Assembly (NCBI GenBank): GCA_036939355.1
Contig: JALLAP010001197.1
Span: 1-10,299, forward strand
Length of the DNA stretch: 10,299 bases
Source: Thalassiosira profunda
Taxonomy: Eukaryota > Bacillariophyta > Thalassiosirophyceae > Thalassiosirales > Thalassiosiraceae
Direction: 5' to 3'
Shown here: positions 1 through 8,292 of the stretch, piece after piece
Position numbering within the stretch: position 1 is the stretch's first letter
How the letters are laid out: every line of letters starts with the position of its first letter
Made by a program: the position numbers and the translations under genes
The notes under the pieces: generated by a model
The model's database searches: none
What the model saw: the letters and a program-made list of their open reading frames with translations, nothing else
What the model was told of the DNA's origin: nothing

Positions 1-115
1 CAATCGGCCATCTGGCACTGTTGTAGAATTTGCACGGAATGCAAATGTGAGTGGGCGTGATGTAGGAAAGATCGAGGTATGATAGAAGGCCATCACTCAC
101 AGCGCGACTACAATA
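1..115 (-). other. Out-of-frame remnant of the second half of the MYND finger, with an intron
   Basis: On the minus strand, 115-101 reads YCSRA, matching YCGRE in the intact paralogue, and is followed directly by a GTGAGT donor at 100-95. An acceptor AACAG ends at 18, after which 17-1 reads CQMAD plus a partial Trp codon, matching CQVAHW at the same exon junction in the paralogue (1692 onward). The inferred intron is 18-100 (83 nt). YCSRA is out of phase with the upstream frame (97-696). Relative to the intact gene, the equivalent of 1504-1585 (first intron plus 13 coding bases) is missing. The gene continues beyond the left edge of the window. Confidence 0.65.
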
Positions 116-696
116 CTACCCCCACAGATCATCAATTTGCTACGCTCCATTGGCACTAAACAACCGTCGCAATACCCTTGCTTGGGCTTGGATGCTTTCA
201 GTTCGGCGTACTTTGCATCTAAACACGCGCACGATATGCGTTCTCTGAAGAACTTCACAGTAGCCCGTTCGCAACCTCCAGCGGCGTCTTGAAGACGCAT
301 GAACTGCTCGTCCGTCATGGCCCCCGTCGGGCTCTCAAGCATCGCCGCTGACATTACGGTGATGATCAACCAAAGGGGCTGCGTGTCGCTCTTCAAGATG
401 GCATTAGTCCCACCGAGCAAAAGGAGATTTCGCACCTGCAGCCGCAGAGTGTCGCATTCCCAAACTTTCCCTGGACATTTTTGTTGTATGGTGTTCATCA
501 AACTGCGTGCGGCGTCAGTGGAATCCAACTGCCGATCCAAGGCGTCGTGAAACGCTTTTCCAAAGTCGTGGAAAAAGTTGTTGGCAATTTCTTTGGCTCG
601 ATGGTCGGTAGAGGGTTTGAGGCCGTGCAAGCAGCCGTTCAAACAACCGAGCCCTCTTGCCTTTCTGTCCCGGCCCTGGTTTCTCTTCCTGGACAT
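97..696 (-). pseudogene. MYND-finger family protein, finger broken (paralogue of 871-1772)
   Basis: Reading frame of 199 residues from ATG at 696 to TGA at 99-97. It is clearly related to the plus-strand gene at 871: same start (MSRKRNQGR), GCLHG near residues 21-25, a shared helical middle, QFMRLxDA near 131-138, and the CxCLDxxYAELKAS core near 156-169. The MYND zinc finger begins normally with CDGC (176-179) and C191. The next expected cysteine is replaced by serine (CGGS), and the frame then runs into VVAL and stop, so the second half of the finger is lost. Out-of-frame remnants of that half lie just downstream (1-115). Members of this family have no known enzyme activity; MYND fingers bind proline-rich peptides. 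The rest of the frame is uninterrupted, so a truncated protein could still be made, or the break could be a sequencing error. It is divergent from, and shares a promoter with, the gene at 871. Confidence 0.6.
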
Positions 697-732
697 GGTG
701 CTAGTGACTTGCTATGCACGGCTAAGCTGGCG

Positions 733-744
733 ACAAAATTTTGT
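733..744. repeat. 12-bp perfect palindrome
   Basis: ACAAAATTTTGT is its own reverse complement. It sits 9 bp from a second, larger palindrome in the divergent promoter between the MYND paralogues. Confidence 0.85.
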
Positions 745-753
745 GGTGCTTTG

Positions 754-771
754 AAATTTGAATTCAAATTT
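754..771. repeat. 18-bp perfect palindrome (possible operator-like site)
   Basis: AAATTTGAATTCAAATTT is its own reverse complement, centred on an EcoRI site (760-765), and lies near the midpoint of the 174-bp divergent spacer. Perfect symmetry with no loop fits a site for a dimeric DNA-binding protein better than an RNA hairpin. Function is inferred; no matching binding motif is recognised. Confidence 0.85.
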
Positions 772-870
772 TCGACCTGAGCGACTTTGACCCGAGGGCC
801 GTTGGATAGATAGAGGTGCTTGGGTAGAAAGGCGCGCCACAACGTGCTGCTTCAACGAGAGCGCCAGGCG

Positions 871-1772
871 ATGTCAAGAAAACGCAATCAGGGACGCTCG
901 AGGAGGAAGGCGAAAGCCGAGAATCTCAGTGGCAACAACGCCCTTGAACTGGTAACTGCGACGCGGCGGGGCTGTTTGCACGGCTTTGTTCAGCCTGCGG
1001 ACCAGCGACAGAGGGAAATTGCTCACAGATGCGTGAATGTTTTCATTGACGCGTGGCGCAACGCATTTTGCGGGTCGCCGCAAGGTGCGCCACCATCCGA
1101 TGCCTCAGTGAAAGGCATCATCGATTCCATTTGCGATGAGAGCCCCAGAGAACTCTGGGAAGACAGCGCCCTTAAGCAGACCGTAAAAGGCGTCTTCCTC
1201 TTGAAAGGGATTGAAGAGCTGTTAAATGAGGACGGAGAGTCTCGTCTTCTGTGCGCGATCTGCCTGATCTCGATCTCAATGCTCGAAAATGACATGGCGC
1301 CATTAGAAGATAAGCAATTCATGCGGCTTCACGATGCAACTAGCGGTTGCAAACGGACGATGATCAAGTTCTTCAGAAAGCGCGCATCTTGCTCCTGCTT
1401 AGACACAATGTATGCTGAGTTGAAAGCGAGCAATCCTACGACCGCGGTGTGCGATTTCTGTTCGCAGCGGAAAGAGCGGTGCACGGTAATGCTTTGCGCG
1501 GGTTGCCGGTAAGAGAGAATTCACACAGATTTGATAAATTTTGCAACTCCAACTCTCTCACCAAAGTTTGGATGCAGACGAAAGCAGTATTGCGGCCGAG
1601 AGGTGAGCACATTGCATTGGTTGATTGGCGGTCGCAACCCGGCGTTCTCACAATTGGGCAACTCTCATCACCAACCAACTACTCTGTACAGTGTCAGGTG
1701 GCTCACTGGCCTGAACACAAAGTGGCGTGCAAAGAATTCCAGCGAGCTGCCAAGGAGATTGGTCGGGCTTGA
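871..1772 (+). CDS. MYND-type zinc finger protein, three exons
   Basis: Exons 871-1508, 1578-1602 and 1692-1772 give 744 nt, 247 residues plus TGA. The start at 871 is chosen over the in-frame ATG at 820 because MSRKRNQGR matches the start of the minus-strand paralogue. Residues 1-20 are basic. The middle is helical and unrecognised. CSCLDxxYAELKAS (about 174-187) leads into the finger. After splicing the eight ligands are C194, C197, C209, C212, C218, C222, H230 and C234, with spacing x2-x11-x2-x5-x3-x7-x3, which fits the MYND consensus including YC and CQxxxW. MYND fingers are protein-interaction modules; the partner and process are unknown. Without splicing, the frame stops at 1512 with only half a finger. 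Family placement in diatoms is from memory. Confidence 0.88.
1509..1577 (+). other. Intron 1 of MYND gene (69 nt)
   Basis: Donor GTAAGA follows TGC-CG (phase 2) and the acceptor is GATGCAG. Removing it joins C212 and R213 to the next part of the finger. The intron carries an in-frame TAA immediately at its start. Confidence 0.8.
1578..1602 (+). other. 25-nt micro-exon encoding the YC core of the MYND finger
   Basis: It lies between acceptor GATGCAG and donor GTGAGC and encodes RKQYCGRE plus one base completing Arg213. It supplies C218 of the finger. The splice phases on both sides (2 in, 0 out) fit the flanking exons exactly. The paralogue keeps the 3' part of this exon and its donor at 117-95 on the minus strand, which independently supports the boundary. 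Confidence 0.82.
1603..1691 (+). other. Intron 2 of MYND gene (89 nt)
   Basis: Donor GTGAGC, acceptor CTGTACAG, phase 0 between Glu221 and Cys222. The same intron position is seen in the minus-strand paralogue (18-100). Confidence 0.8.
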
Positions 1773-2021
1773 TGAAGCCTTTTCTTTGGTTGGGCACCTG
1801 GATTCTAGATGCAACACTTACTAGGACTTTCGCTACTGTCATCACAACTTCTCTAATAATGTTCATAGCAATCGCGGGACGCCTCGGTAAATAAGGCACA
1901 ACCTTCTCAGGTCAAACTTGGACACAAAGAGAGCAAGAGAGGCGGGAAGCAATCATAGAGGAAGCGACAGCACAACCGGCGGCGCCCTCCCACCCCGCGC
2001 CCCCCAGAGTGCCGCCGCAAC
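1773..2021. other. Intergenic region before the alpha-mannosidase
   Basis: 249 bp between the MYND stop and the mannosidase ATG. It must hold the 3' end of one transcript and the promoter and leader of the next. The last 50 bp before the ATG are C-rich, and the ATG context (GCCGCAACATGA) is favourable. AAATAA near 1887 is a weak candidate poly(A) signal. Nothing else is recognised. Confidence 0.5.
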
Positions 2022-5000
2022 ATGAACGTTGGAGGACTGTTAAGGGCGGGGTGGATCCTCGCCGCCGCCGCCGCGGCCGGCCTCCCATCGGCTTCGTCCT
2101 CATTCCGAGCGGAGGCGGAGGGGGCTGACACCAACGTGGCTGCTGCTGAGGACCCTCACTGCCCCCTCGCCGCAGACCACCCCACCACGCTCAACGTCCA
2201 CATCGTCCCGCACACGCACGACGACGTGGGGTGGCTCAAGACGGTGGACCAGTATTACCACGGGCTGAACAACACGTGAGTTTTGCAATTTGTGATGGAA
2301 CTTTTGTGAGATAAGGTGCTGCTGCTGCTGCATGTGTTGATGTCTGCTAATGAATCTCAACCTCATCTCGTTCTCATAATATACTCGCTTGTCCTTGCAA
2401 CACACAGCATACAGCAGGCCCACGTATCCCTCATTCTGGACTCCGTTCTCGCCGCCCTCTCCGATCCCCAAGCGAATCCGAACCGCACCTTCACGTACGT
2501 CGAGACCAAGTTCTTCTCGATGTGGTACGCCTCCCTCTCCGAATCGTCCAAGCAATCCCTCAAGGAACTGATTGCCAAGAAGAAGTGGAGCTTCGCCAAC
2601 GGGGGATGGTGCATGCACGACGAGGCCGCGGCCCACTTCATGGGGATGATCGACCAGACGACGTTGGGACACGCGTTTTTGCGGAAGGAATTGGGGGTGA
2701 TCCCAACGGTGGGATGGCAGATCGACCCGTTCGGGCATTCGGCCACGCAGGGGAGCCTCCTCACTTCCGGCTTCGGCTTCGACGCTTTGTACTTTGGGAG
2801 AATCCACTACGTCGACCTGCAACACCGGCAAGAACACGCCGAGTGCGAGGGGCTGTGGTCCTCCTCCACAGACGACAACTCCGTCTTCTGGGGCCTCTCG
2901 GGGAGCTACGAGGGCAACTACGGCGGTCCCGAGGGATTTTGCTTCGATGCCCTGTGCGCAGATGAGCCACTGGTGGGCCAGTCGGACGAGGTTTTGATTG
3001 AGAGGATCAGGAACTTTACCAATCACCTGGGGGTACAAGCGAATCGAACGAAGGGGCGCAACATCATGCTTACGCTGGGCATGGACTTCTTTTACTCGCA
3101 CGCGGCCAAGAACTTTAAGAACCTGGACCTGCTTGTCGAGGCGACCAATCACCTTCTCGGGGATGGAACGATCAAAGCAAAGGATGTATTTGGAGAACGC
3201 TTCGAGAAGGTGAAGGTGTTCTACTCTACTCCGGAGCGATACACGAAATGCAAGTATGTCGATGCCGTCCATGCAAATAAAAAGGGAGGCGAGAAGAGGG
3301 ATGCTGACACAACAAAGAAGTTCGACCCGGCGTCGTGGACTGCCAGTCCCAAACGGGGCGATTTCTTTCCGTACGCCGACTGCGATCACTGCTACTGGGC
3401 GGGGTATTTCTCGAGTCGGCAGGGCTTCAAGCGACTCGAGAGAGTCGGCTCGTCGTTTCTGCATGCGACGAGGCAGATCGAGTCGATGGTGAAGCTCCAT
3501 TCTCCGGGGAAGGCGGCCACTACTAGCGCCGACTCAGAGGAGACAGAAAAGGAAGCGAATGAGCAACCTCGGTTCCCTTGGACGAAAGCACTGGCGAGCG
3601 ATGGCGCCTGGAACATAAGTCCATTGTACCACAGCCTCGACGATGCTCTGGGCATAGCTCAGCACCACGACGCCATCACCGGCACTGCAAAACAGCACGT
3701 CGCGTACGATTATGCAAAGAGGATTGCAAAGGGGATGGACGATGCAGCCTCATTTGTAACGAAGGGACTGCGAGAGCTCTTGCTCGACCCTTCATCGGAG
3801 GTGCTGCAGAACCTGTCGCATTGCCACCTTCTCAACGAGACCGTCTGCGGTGTCAGTCAGGATGCCTCCAAAGATGGTGACAGATCAATCTATGTCATTG
3901 TGCACAACGCTCTTGCAACTGCACGGACGGAAGCTGTCCCGCTGCCGGTAGAGACATCTTCCCATTACAATGTCGAGCGGCTCAGCGGGCCAAAAATGGA
4001 GTGGTCGCCTGCAGACTCAACTCTGGTCCCTAATCCCAACCACGCCGGAAGCACCAATGCAGCTAAGTTTACCTTGCATTTCAAGGCGGACATGCCACCT
4101 CTTGGGGCATCAGTGTTTCGAGTGACGAGAAATGACTCGGCCGCTGGAAGCGTGGCGGAACCGCATCTCAGCACTTTGTCTACAGAAGTTCTGCCATCGA
4201 GGCATCTCCGGACAAAACCAAAGGCAGAGGATGACATACTGCTGTCCAATGGGGTGCTATCGGTGGCATTCGATCGGTCAACTGGCGTGATCAAAGCAAT
4301 CTCTGAGCAGAAGAATGATGGCGCGAGCGTCCCAGTCCAGCAGGAATATGGCTTCTACAAAGCATTCTTTCACGAAGAGAGCCCACCCTCCCTAACCCGA
4401 TTTGAGGTTGGAGACAACAACGCCAAAGGAAACGGGATGTGCATACCAGGATACGAGGATGCCGAGGGCATGGAAATGCCGTGGCTGTTGGGGACAGCAC
4501 AATCGTGGCAGAATGCCGGAGCCTACATTATGAGGCCGGCCCCCGACCAAACCTTCCACGCTCTTGAGGCAAACACTCTCGCGTCGGTTGTCGTCCACGA
4601 ATCCGACCTGGTCAAAGAGGTGCACGCCGAGTTTGGAAGTCCACCGTGGATCAAGCAAATAACGCGGCTGATCGATGGAAAGGATTACGTTGAGGTCGAA
4701 TACGTCGTTGGTGCGGTACCCATCGGCGATGGTGTGGGCAAGGAGGTCGTCTCGAAATACACAACTGATATCAAGAGTGACGGCGCGTTTTACACGGATT
4801 CCAACGGGAGGGAGTTCGTGAAGCGCAAGCGCGGGGACTCCAAAGTGTTTGGATACGAGGCTCTGGGCCTCGACGCGGATCTGGAGCCGATCGCCGGGAA
4901 CTACTATCCAGTCAACGCTGCAATTTACCTCGAGGATGAGAGCAGCTCGCTCAGCGTGGCAGTCGATCGCTCTCAGGGCGGATCGTCGCTTTCGGATGGC

Positions 5001-5645
5001 TCGTTGGAGCTCTTGATCCAACGACGAATCTTGCACGATGACGCACGAGGTGTGGGAGAGCCGTTGAACGAAACGGACGTGGGCATAACGCCATGTCCAC
5101 CTCACGGGGATGCCACGAGGTTGGGCAAAGGCGTCACCATCAAAGGGACACATCGCTTGATGATCGGGGCCAACGGTGCTAGCCAAACCCGCTCCCAGAT
5201 GGATCACGTCTTTTCCCAGCCGCACGTCTACGTAGCCTCGGCACCGAGCGACGCCAAGGTGTCCTTCCATCGAGCTAGCTTGTCTTTGTCCAAGACCTCG
5301 CTGCCGGAAAATGTGATGGTGTTGACATATGCTCCAACGGGCGAGGAGGGCACGTACCTCGTGAGGCTAGCGCATCAATACGGCAAGGGCGAGAGTGATA
5401 CCCATTCCGGTCCGGCGTACGTCAACATTCAAGACTTGTTCTCGGATCACGATGTAGTATCTGTCACCGAGAAAACGCTGTCTGCCAATCAAGACAGGGC
5501 AGACTGGGAGAAACGAAGATTACAATGGAGTGGTGATGCGACCCGTGTGGATACGACCAGTGGAGATGCAACGCTTGGCGAAGACTCCAACATGATCACA
5601 TTGAACCCTCTGGAGATCCAGACATTCGAGGTCCGCGTTTCCTGA
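2022..5645 (+). CDS. Lysosomal/vacuolar-type alpha-mannosidase (glycoside hydrolase family 38)
   Basis: Exons 2022-2275 and 2408-5645 encode 1163 residues. GH38 enzymes are retaining, zinc-dependent hydrolases that remove alpha-mannose from N-glycans. An Ala-rich hydrophobic signal peptide covers about residues 8-25, with no later membrane anchor evident, so a secreted or vacuolar/lysosomal lumen location is likely rather than Golgi. The catalytic domain opens with [14 protein letters not shown]66 and D68 fit the zinc ligands. WQIDPFGHS carries the expected nucleophile D191. GDFFPYAD lies at 402-409, and QHHDAITGT at 503-511 holds the last expected zinc ligand, H505. A Ser/Glu-rich stretch near 455-473 is probably a surface loop. 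The remainder fits the beta-rich C-terminal GH38 domains. The length is somewhat above the roughly 1000 residues of animal lysosomal enzymes. It resembles the MAN2B1 group more than Golgi mannosidase II. The neighbouring minus-strand gene is convergent. Confidence 0.95.
2276..2407 (+). other. Intron of alpha-mannosidase gene (132 nt)
   Basis: Donor GTGAGT, acceptor ACACACAG, phase 2. Splicing gives [18 protein letters not shown], which follows the known family sequence across the junction. A branch-point-like CTAAT lies near 2347. Confidence 0.92.
2317..2331 (+). repeat. Trinucleotide repeat (TGC)5 in the intron
   Basis: Five perfect TGC units inside the mannosidase intron. Short, with no evidence of function; potentially length-variable. 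Confidence 0.8.
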
Positions 5646-5797
5646 TGCTAATGAAATGAATGGGGATCTAATGTAATGAATAGCGATGTAGATAAGAGAA
5701 GCAGCAGTAACAATAGCCGCTAGTAAAGGGTTGTCTCTATCAACATTATCTTCTGGCTACCTAAGTAGGTAGATATCATTTCAAGTAATATCTAACT
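5646..5797. other. Convergent 3' spacer between mannosidase and FkbM-like gene
   Basis: 152 bp between two facing stop codons, AT-rich with several TCTA and TAATG-like repeats. It must contain both 3' ends. A short inverted repeat at 5757-5772 (arms CTACCT and AGGTAG, 4-base loop) is the only structured element noticed. No canonical AATAAA was found. Confidence 0.5.
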
Positions 5798-6718
5798 CTA
5801 TCTAGAGCGATTGCCGGGAAGCTCAACGCCATCATAAAGGTAGTCCTCCTCATCAAACATATCCAAGAAAAGCGCCTTGCAATCGCTTGGATTGACTGTC
5901 TTCATCCCCATCCAAAGTGCCAACCAACGTTGCTGGACATCTTGCCACTTCTGGAATGGTGGGAGTTCTCCTCGTCCGTCCTCATCCATTGCGGCCCTTG
6001 TCGGGGTGTGACTCGAGTCGTGATATTCTCCAAAGACGACATCGATCGCCCTGCACATCACTCCCGAGAATAGCAAACTGGGCAAGACAATCATTTCCAT
6101 CCCTTCGATATCGAGCTTGAGCACTACGGAAGGAGGACGCGCAGCATCCCCCCTGGGAGGCAACTCCCTGTTCAAGATGTGATGCTCAATCCACTTGGCA
6201 AAATGAAGGACGGGCACTACCTCCTTTGGTGCATTGGGCGTGCGCTCCACCACTGAATATCCCCACCCCGAAGGATCATTATCCTCATAAAAGGTCATAT
6301 TGCCGTTTGCATCCGAAACACCTGCTGCGATTGGAAAGTACCTCCACCCCAGGGAATTGTACGACTGTTGAAGCTGTCTGTGGCGCTCCCGGTGCTTCGG
6401 ATTGGGCTCAAAGCCGAAGGAACAGATGTCGCGTGGATCACGCTGTCCGGGAGGGCCGAATGCATGGTTGAAGGCTCTATGGGCATTGCGGGCCTTGGGG
6501 TAGTGGTGCGGCTCGAAGAGGAATCGGGTGTGAACACCAATGTTCGCGCCAGCATCCAGGTAGACGTGATGGCAGCCGTTGCCGAGGCGATTAGTTGGGG
6601 AACTCAATTGAGGAGTTTCAATCTCCCCCCCCCTATCAATCAAGAAGACGAGGTTGACGCACCCCAAGGCCATAAATGCAGCGCCAGCGAGGCTCAAAAG
6701 GGCTACCCTCTGTGACAT
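5798..6718 (-). CDS. Membrane-anchored FkbM-like SAM-dependent methyltransferase
   Basis: Single exon, 306 residues, ATG at 6718 and TAG at 5800-5798. A hydrophobic segment at about residues 7-27 with few charges before it suggests a type II anchor or uncleaved signal, placing the enzyme domain in the ER or Golgi lumen. VYLDAGANIG (about 52-61) is the glycine-rich SAM-binding motif I. FGFEPNPKH (101-109) supplies the acidic residue usually binding the SAM ribose. LDIEGMEM (202-209) is the FkbM signature. FkbM members O-methylate sugars or polyketides; the acceptor here is unknown, though a glycan is plausible given the topology. The G9 run in the coding strand (6625-6633) lies just after the anchor and could be a site of length error. 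The gene is divergent from the desaturase and convergent with the mannosidase. Confidence 0.85.
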   Translation of the reverse strand: MSQRVALLSLAGAAFMALGCVNLVFLIDRGGEIETPQLSSPTNRLGNGCHHVYLDAGANIGVHTRFLFEPHHYPKARNAHRAFNHAFGPPGQRDPRDICSFGFEPNPKHRERHRQLQQSYNSLGWRYFPIAAGVSDANGNMTFYEDNDPSGWGYSVVERTPNAPKEVVPVLHFAKWIEHHILNRELPPRGDAARPPSVVLKLDIEGMEMIVLPSLLFSGVMCRAIDVVFGEYHDSSHTPTRAAMDEDGRGELPPFQKWQDVQQRWLALWMGMKTVNPSDCKALFLDMFDEEDYLYDGVELPGNRSR

Positions 6719-6900
6719 CCTCCAACCGATCGACCACCCTAGGTGCAGCTTTGGCCCTCAACTCGCCGCACCCCCGCCCAGGTGCTCCGGTGCTCGGTTC
6801 ACAAGCTTTCACAAGTAAACTACTCGTATCCTTCCCTCCCTCCCCCCTTCACCCTCATTCTTCAGCGCCACGCACACCCAACAGCAACAGCCTCCCAGCC
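6719..6900. promoter_or_regulatory. Divergent promoter between FkbM-like and desaturase genes
   Basis: 182 bp between the start at 6718 (minus) and the first plausible desaturase start at 6901. It includes a pyrimidine-rich tract (about 6830-6852, CCCT-like units) on the plus strand, probably in the desaturase leader. No TATA box is evident. An upstream in-frame ATG exists at 6676, inside the FkbM-like coding sequence, but the intervening translation has no family features. Regulatory role is inferred from arrangement. Confidence 0.5.
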
Positions 6901-8292
6901 ATGCCGCCGCGGCTTCGACGGGCTGCTACCATGGCCGTCGCTGACACCCCCGGGGCTATGAGACGTCCCTATATCAAGCGCGCCCTGCTCGCCGCGGCGG
7001 CCCTGCCAACAGTCCGCGGCTATGCATTGTCGATCGGCGCCCGAGGTCGGCTGCCACCTCTGAGATCGTCGGGCCTCGCCGATGCCCAACCTCTTTCGCC
7101 AGTGCAAAACTCGGAAGTTGCAAATATAACCAAATCTACATTCTCCCCCGCCGCCCAATGGCACAAGGACCGGCGGCGGCGAATGCTCGAAAAGTACGGC
7201 GACCAAATCGGCCCGCTGGAGCGACGGTCGAGCAGCCACGCCCTCGGCCTGGCGCTCCTCTTCCTGTCGAACGCGTGTCTATTTGGCCTCTCGCTGTGGA
7301 GCGGACAATTATCAACTGGGCAGGTGGCCCTGCTGGCGCTGTTTCCGGGCTCCATCTTCTCGCTGTGGACGTTGCAGATCTTGCACGACGTGCTTCACGG
7401 GTCGCTGTTGGACAAGGGCAGCCAGAAATTCTGGGGGATGAAGCGAAAAAATCTGCAAGACGCGCTGCTGTTCTGGGGGTCCATGCCATCGGCGTTTGGG
7501 TATTATTTGTACCTCAAGTACGGGCATCTGACACATCACAAAGCGCTCGGGGACGCACAGGCGGCATCATTAAAGCAGCTCTTCGAATCCGACCAGAAGG
7601 ATTTCGAGGACGGGGACGTCTTGTTCGTGGCGCACCGAATGAAGCTGAAGGGGGGAGTGGGGCCGACGTTCACCGTCGGGGGCAGGGACGTGACAATGTC
7701 CATCAGCAAGGCGGGGTTCAATGCGTGGCGGGAGGGGAAGGCCGTCCGAAATGCTCTTGCGTTCACGACGTCATTTATGTACGAGCGGTTCATGCTCATG
7801 GTGAACGATGTGGTGGTGGCCATTACGGGACGAAACTATTTCTTCCCGAACAAACCGCAATCCTTCCACGACGAGTGCGCCAAATACTGCCGCTGCGCCG
7901 TGTTGGTGCGCGGCCTGCTGTGGAAACTGGCGGGGTGGAAGTCGATGCTCTTCCTGTACTTGTCGGAGACGCTGTGGTCGATTCCACCGCATCCGGCCTG
8001 CGCCATGTTCGTTACCAATCATGGATCCAGTGTCGATGCGGAGACGGGGAAATGCATACCATCAAGTTCAACGTATGCCGGCAAATGGTATTCGATATTG
8101 ACGCTGGGGACGAATTTTCACTGCGAACACCACGATTTCCCTACGATACCGCTCCACCGATTGGGCGAGCTCCGAAAGATTGCGCCCGAATTCTATCGCA
8201 AGGGCTCAGGGGACAATGTGTTCCAGATCATGCGGAGGGTGTTTGCCAAGCCGGAATTTTATGCCTGCATGGATGCAAGCACATACTCATAA
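6901..8292 (+). CDS. Membrane fatty-acid/sphingolipid desaturase-like protein
   Basis: Single exon, 463 residues from ATG 6901 to TAA 8290-8292. The three histidine boxes of di-iron membrane desaturases are present: HDVLH (162-166), HLTHH (209-213) and HCEHH (407-411). The last lies in FHCEHHDFPTIP, closest by eye to sphingolipid delta-4 desaturases (NEHHDFPNIP), as is the following LRKIAPEFY. Hydrophobic stretches precede box 1 and lie between boxes 2 and 3. A long hydrophilic section after box 2 (LFESDQKDFEDGDVLF) is unusual for a minimal DES protein. Three in-frame starts compete (6901, 6931, 6958). The one at 6958 gives the cleanest signal peptide (MRRPYIKRALLAAAALPTVR, then GYALS), which could be ER targeting or the first part of a bipartite plastid signal. 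Substrate and regiochemistry cannot be read from sequence. Its stop overlaps the facing gene. Confidence 0.85.
   Translation: MPPRLRRAATMAVADTPGAMRRPYIKRALLAAAALPTVRGYALSIGARGRLPPLRSSGLADAQPLSPVQNSEVANITKSTFSPAAQWHKDRRRRMLEKYGDQIGPLERRSSSHALGLALLFLSNACLFGLSLWSGQLSTGQVALLALFPGSIFSLWTLQILHDVLHGSLLDKGSQKFWGMKRKNLQDALLFWGSMPSAFGYYLYLKYGHLTHHKALGDAQAASLKQLFESDQKDFEDGDVLFVAHRMKLKGGVGPTFTVGGRDVTMSISKAGFNAWREGKAVRNALAFTTSFMYERFMLMVNDVVVAITGRNYFFPNKPQSFHDECAKYCRCAVLVRGLLWKLAGWKSMLFLYLSETLWSIPPHPACAMFVTNHGSSVDAETGKCIPSSSTYAGKWYSILTLGTNFHCEHHDFPTIPLHRLGELRKIAPEFYRKGSGDNVFQIMRRVFAKPEFYACMDASTYS

Larger units (their letters stand above)
697..870. promoter_or_regulatory. Shared head-to-head promoter region of the two MYND paralogues
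   Basis: This 174-bp spacer separates the two divergent start codons (696 minus, 871 plus), so both promoters and both 5' leaders must lie here or overlap the opposite gene. It is more AT-rich in its centre than the flanking genes and contains two perfect palindromes (733-744 and 754-771) close to the midpoint. I see no clear TATA box. The promoter role is inferred from gene arrangement. Confidence 0.55.

Noticed and set aside
820..870. Upstream in-frame ATG extending the MYND protein by 17 residues
   Set aside because: The paralogue starts at the equivalent of 871 (MSRKRNQGR) and the extension has no counterpart in it.
2100..3500. 466-residue open frame on the minus strand
   Set aside because: It lies antisense to the conserved GH38 catalytic domain and its intron, has no recognisable domain, and is explained by GC-rich codon use in the real gene.
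4392..5270. 292-residue open frame on the minus strand
   Set aside because: Antisense to the C-terminal half of the mannosidase and without family features.
5757..5772. Short inverted repeat as a transcription terminator
   Set aside because: The stem is only 6 bp and hairpin terminators are not expected in a nuclear genome.
6676..6900. Upstream in-frame extension of the desaturase to 6676
   Set aside because: It overlaps the divergent FkbM-like gene and is a Ser/Pro-rich translation of a promoter and leader; it would also bury the signal sequence.
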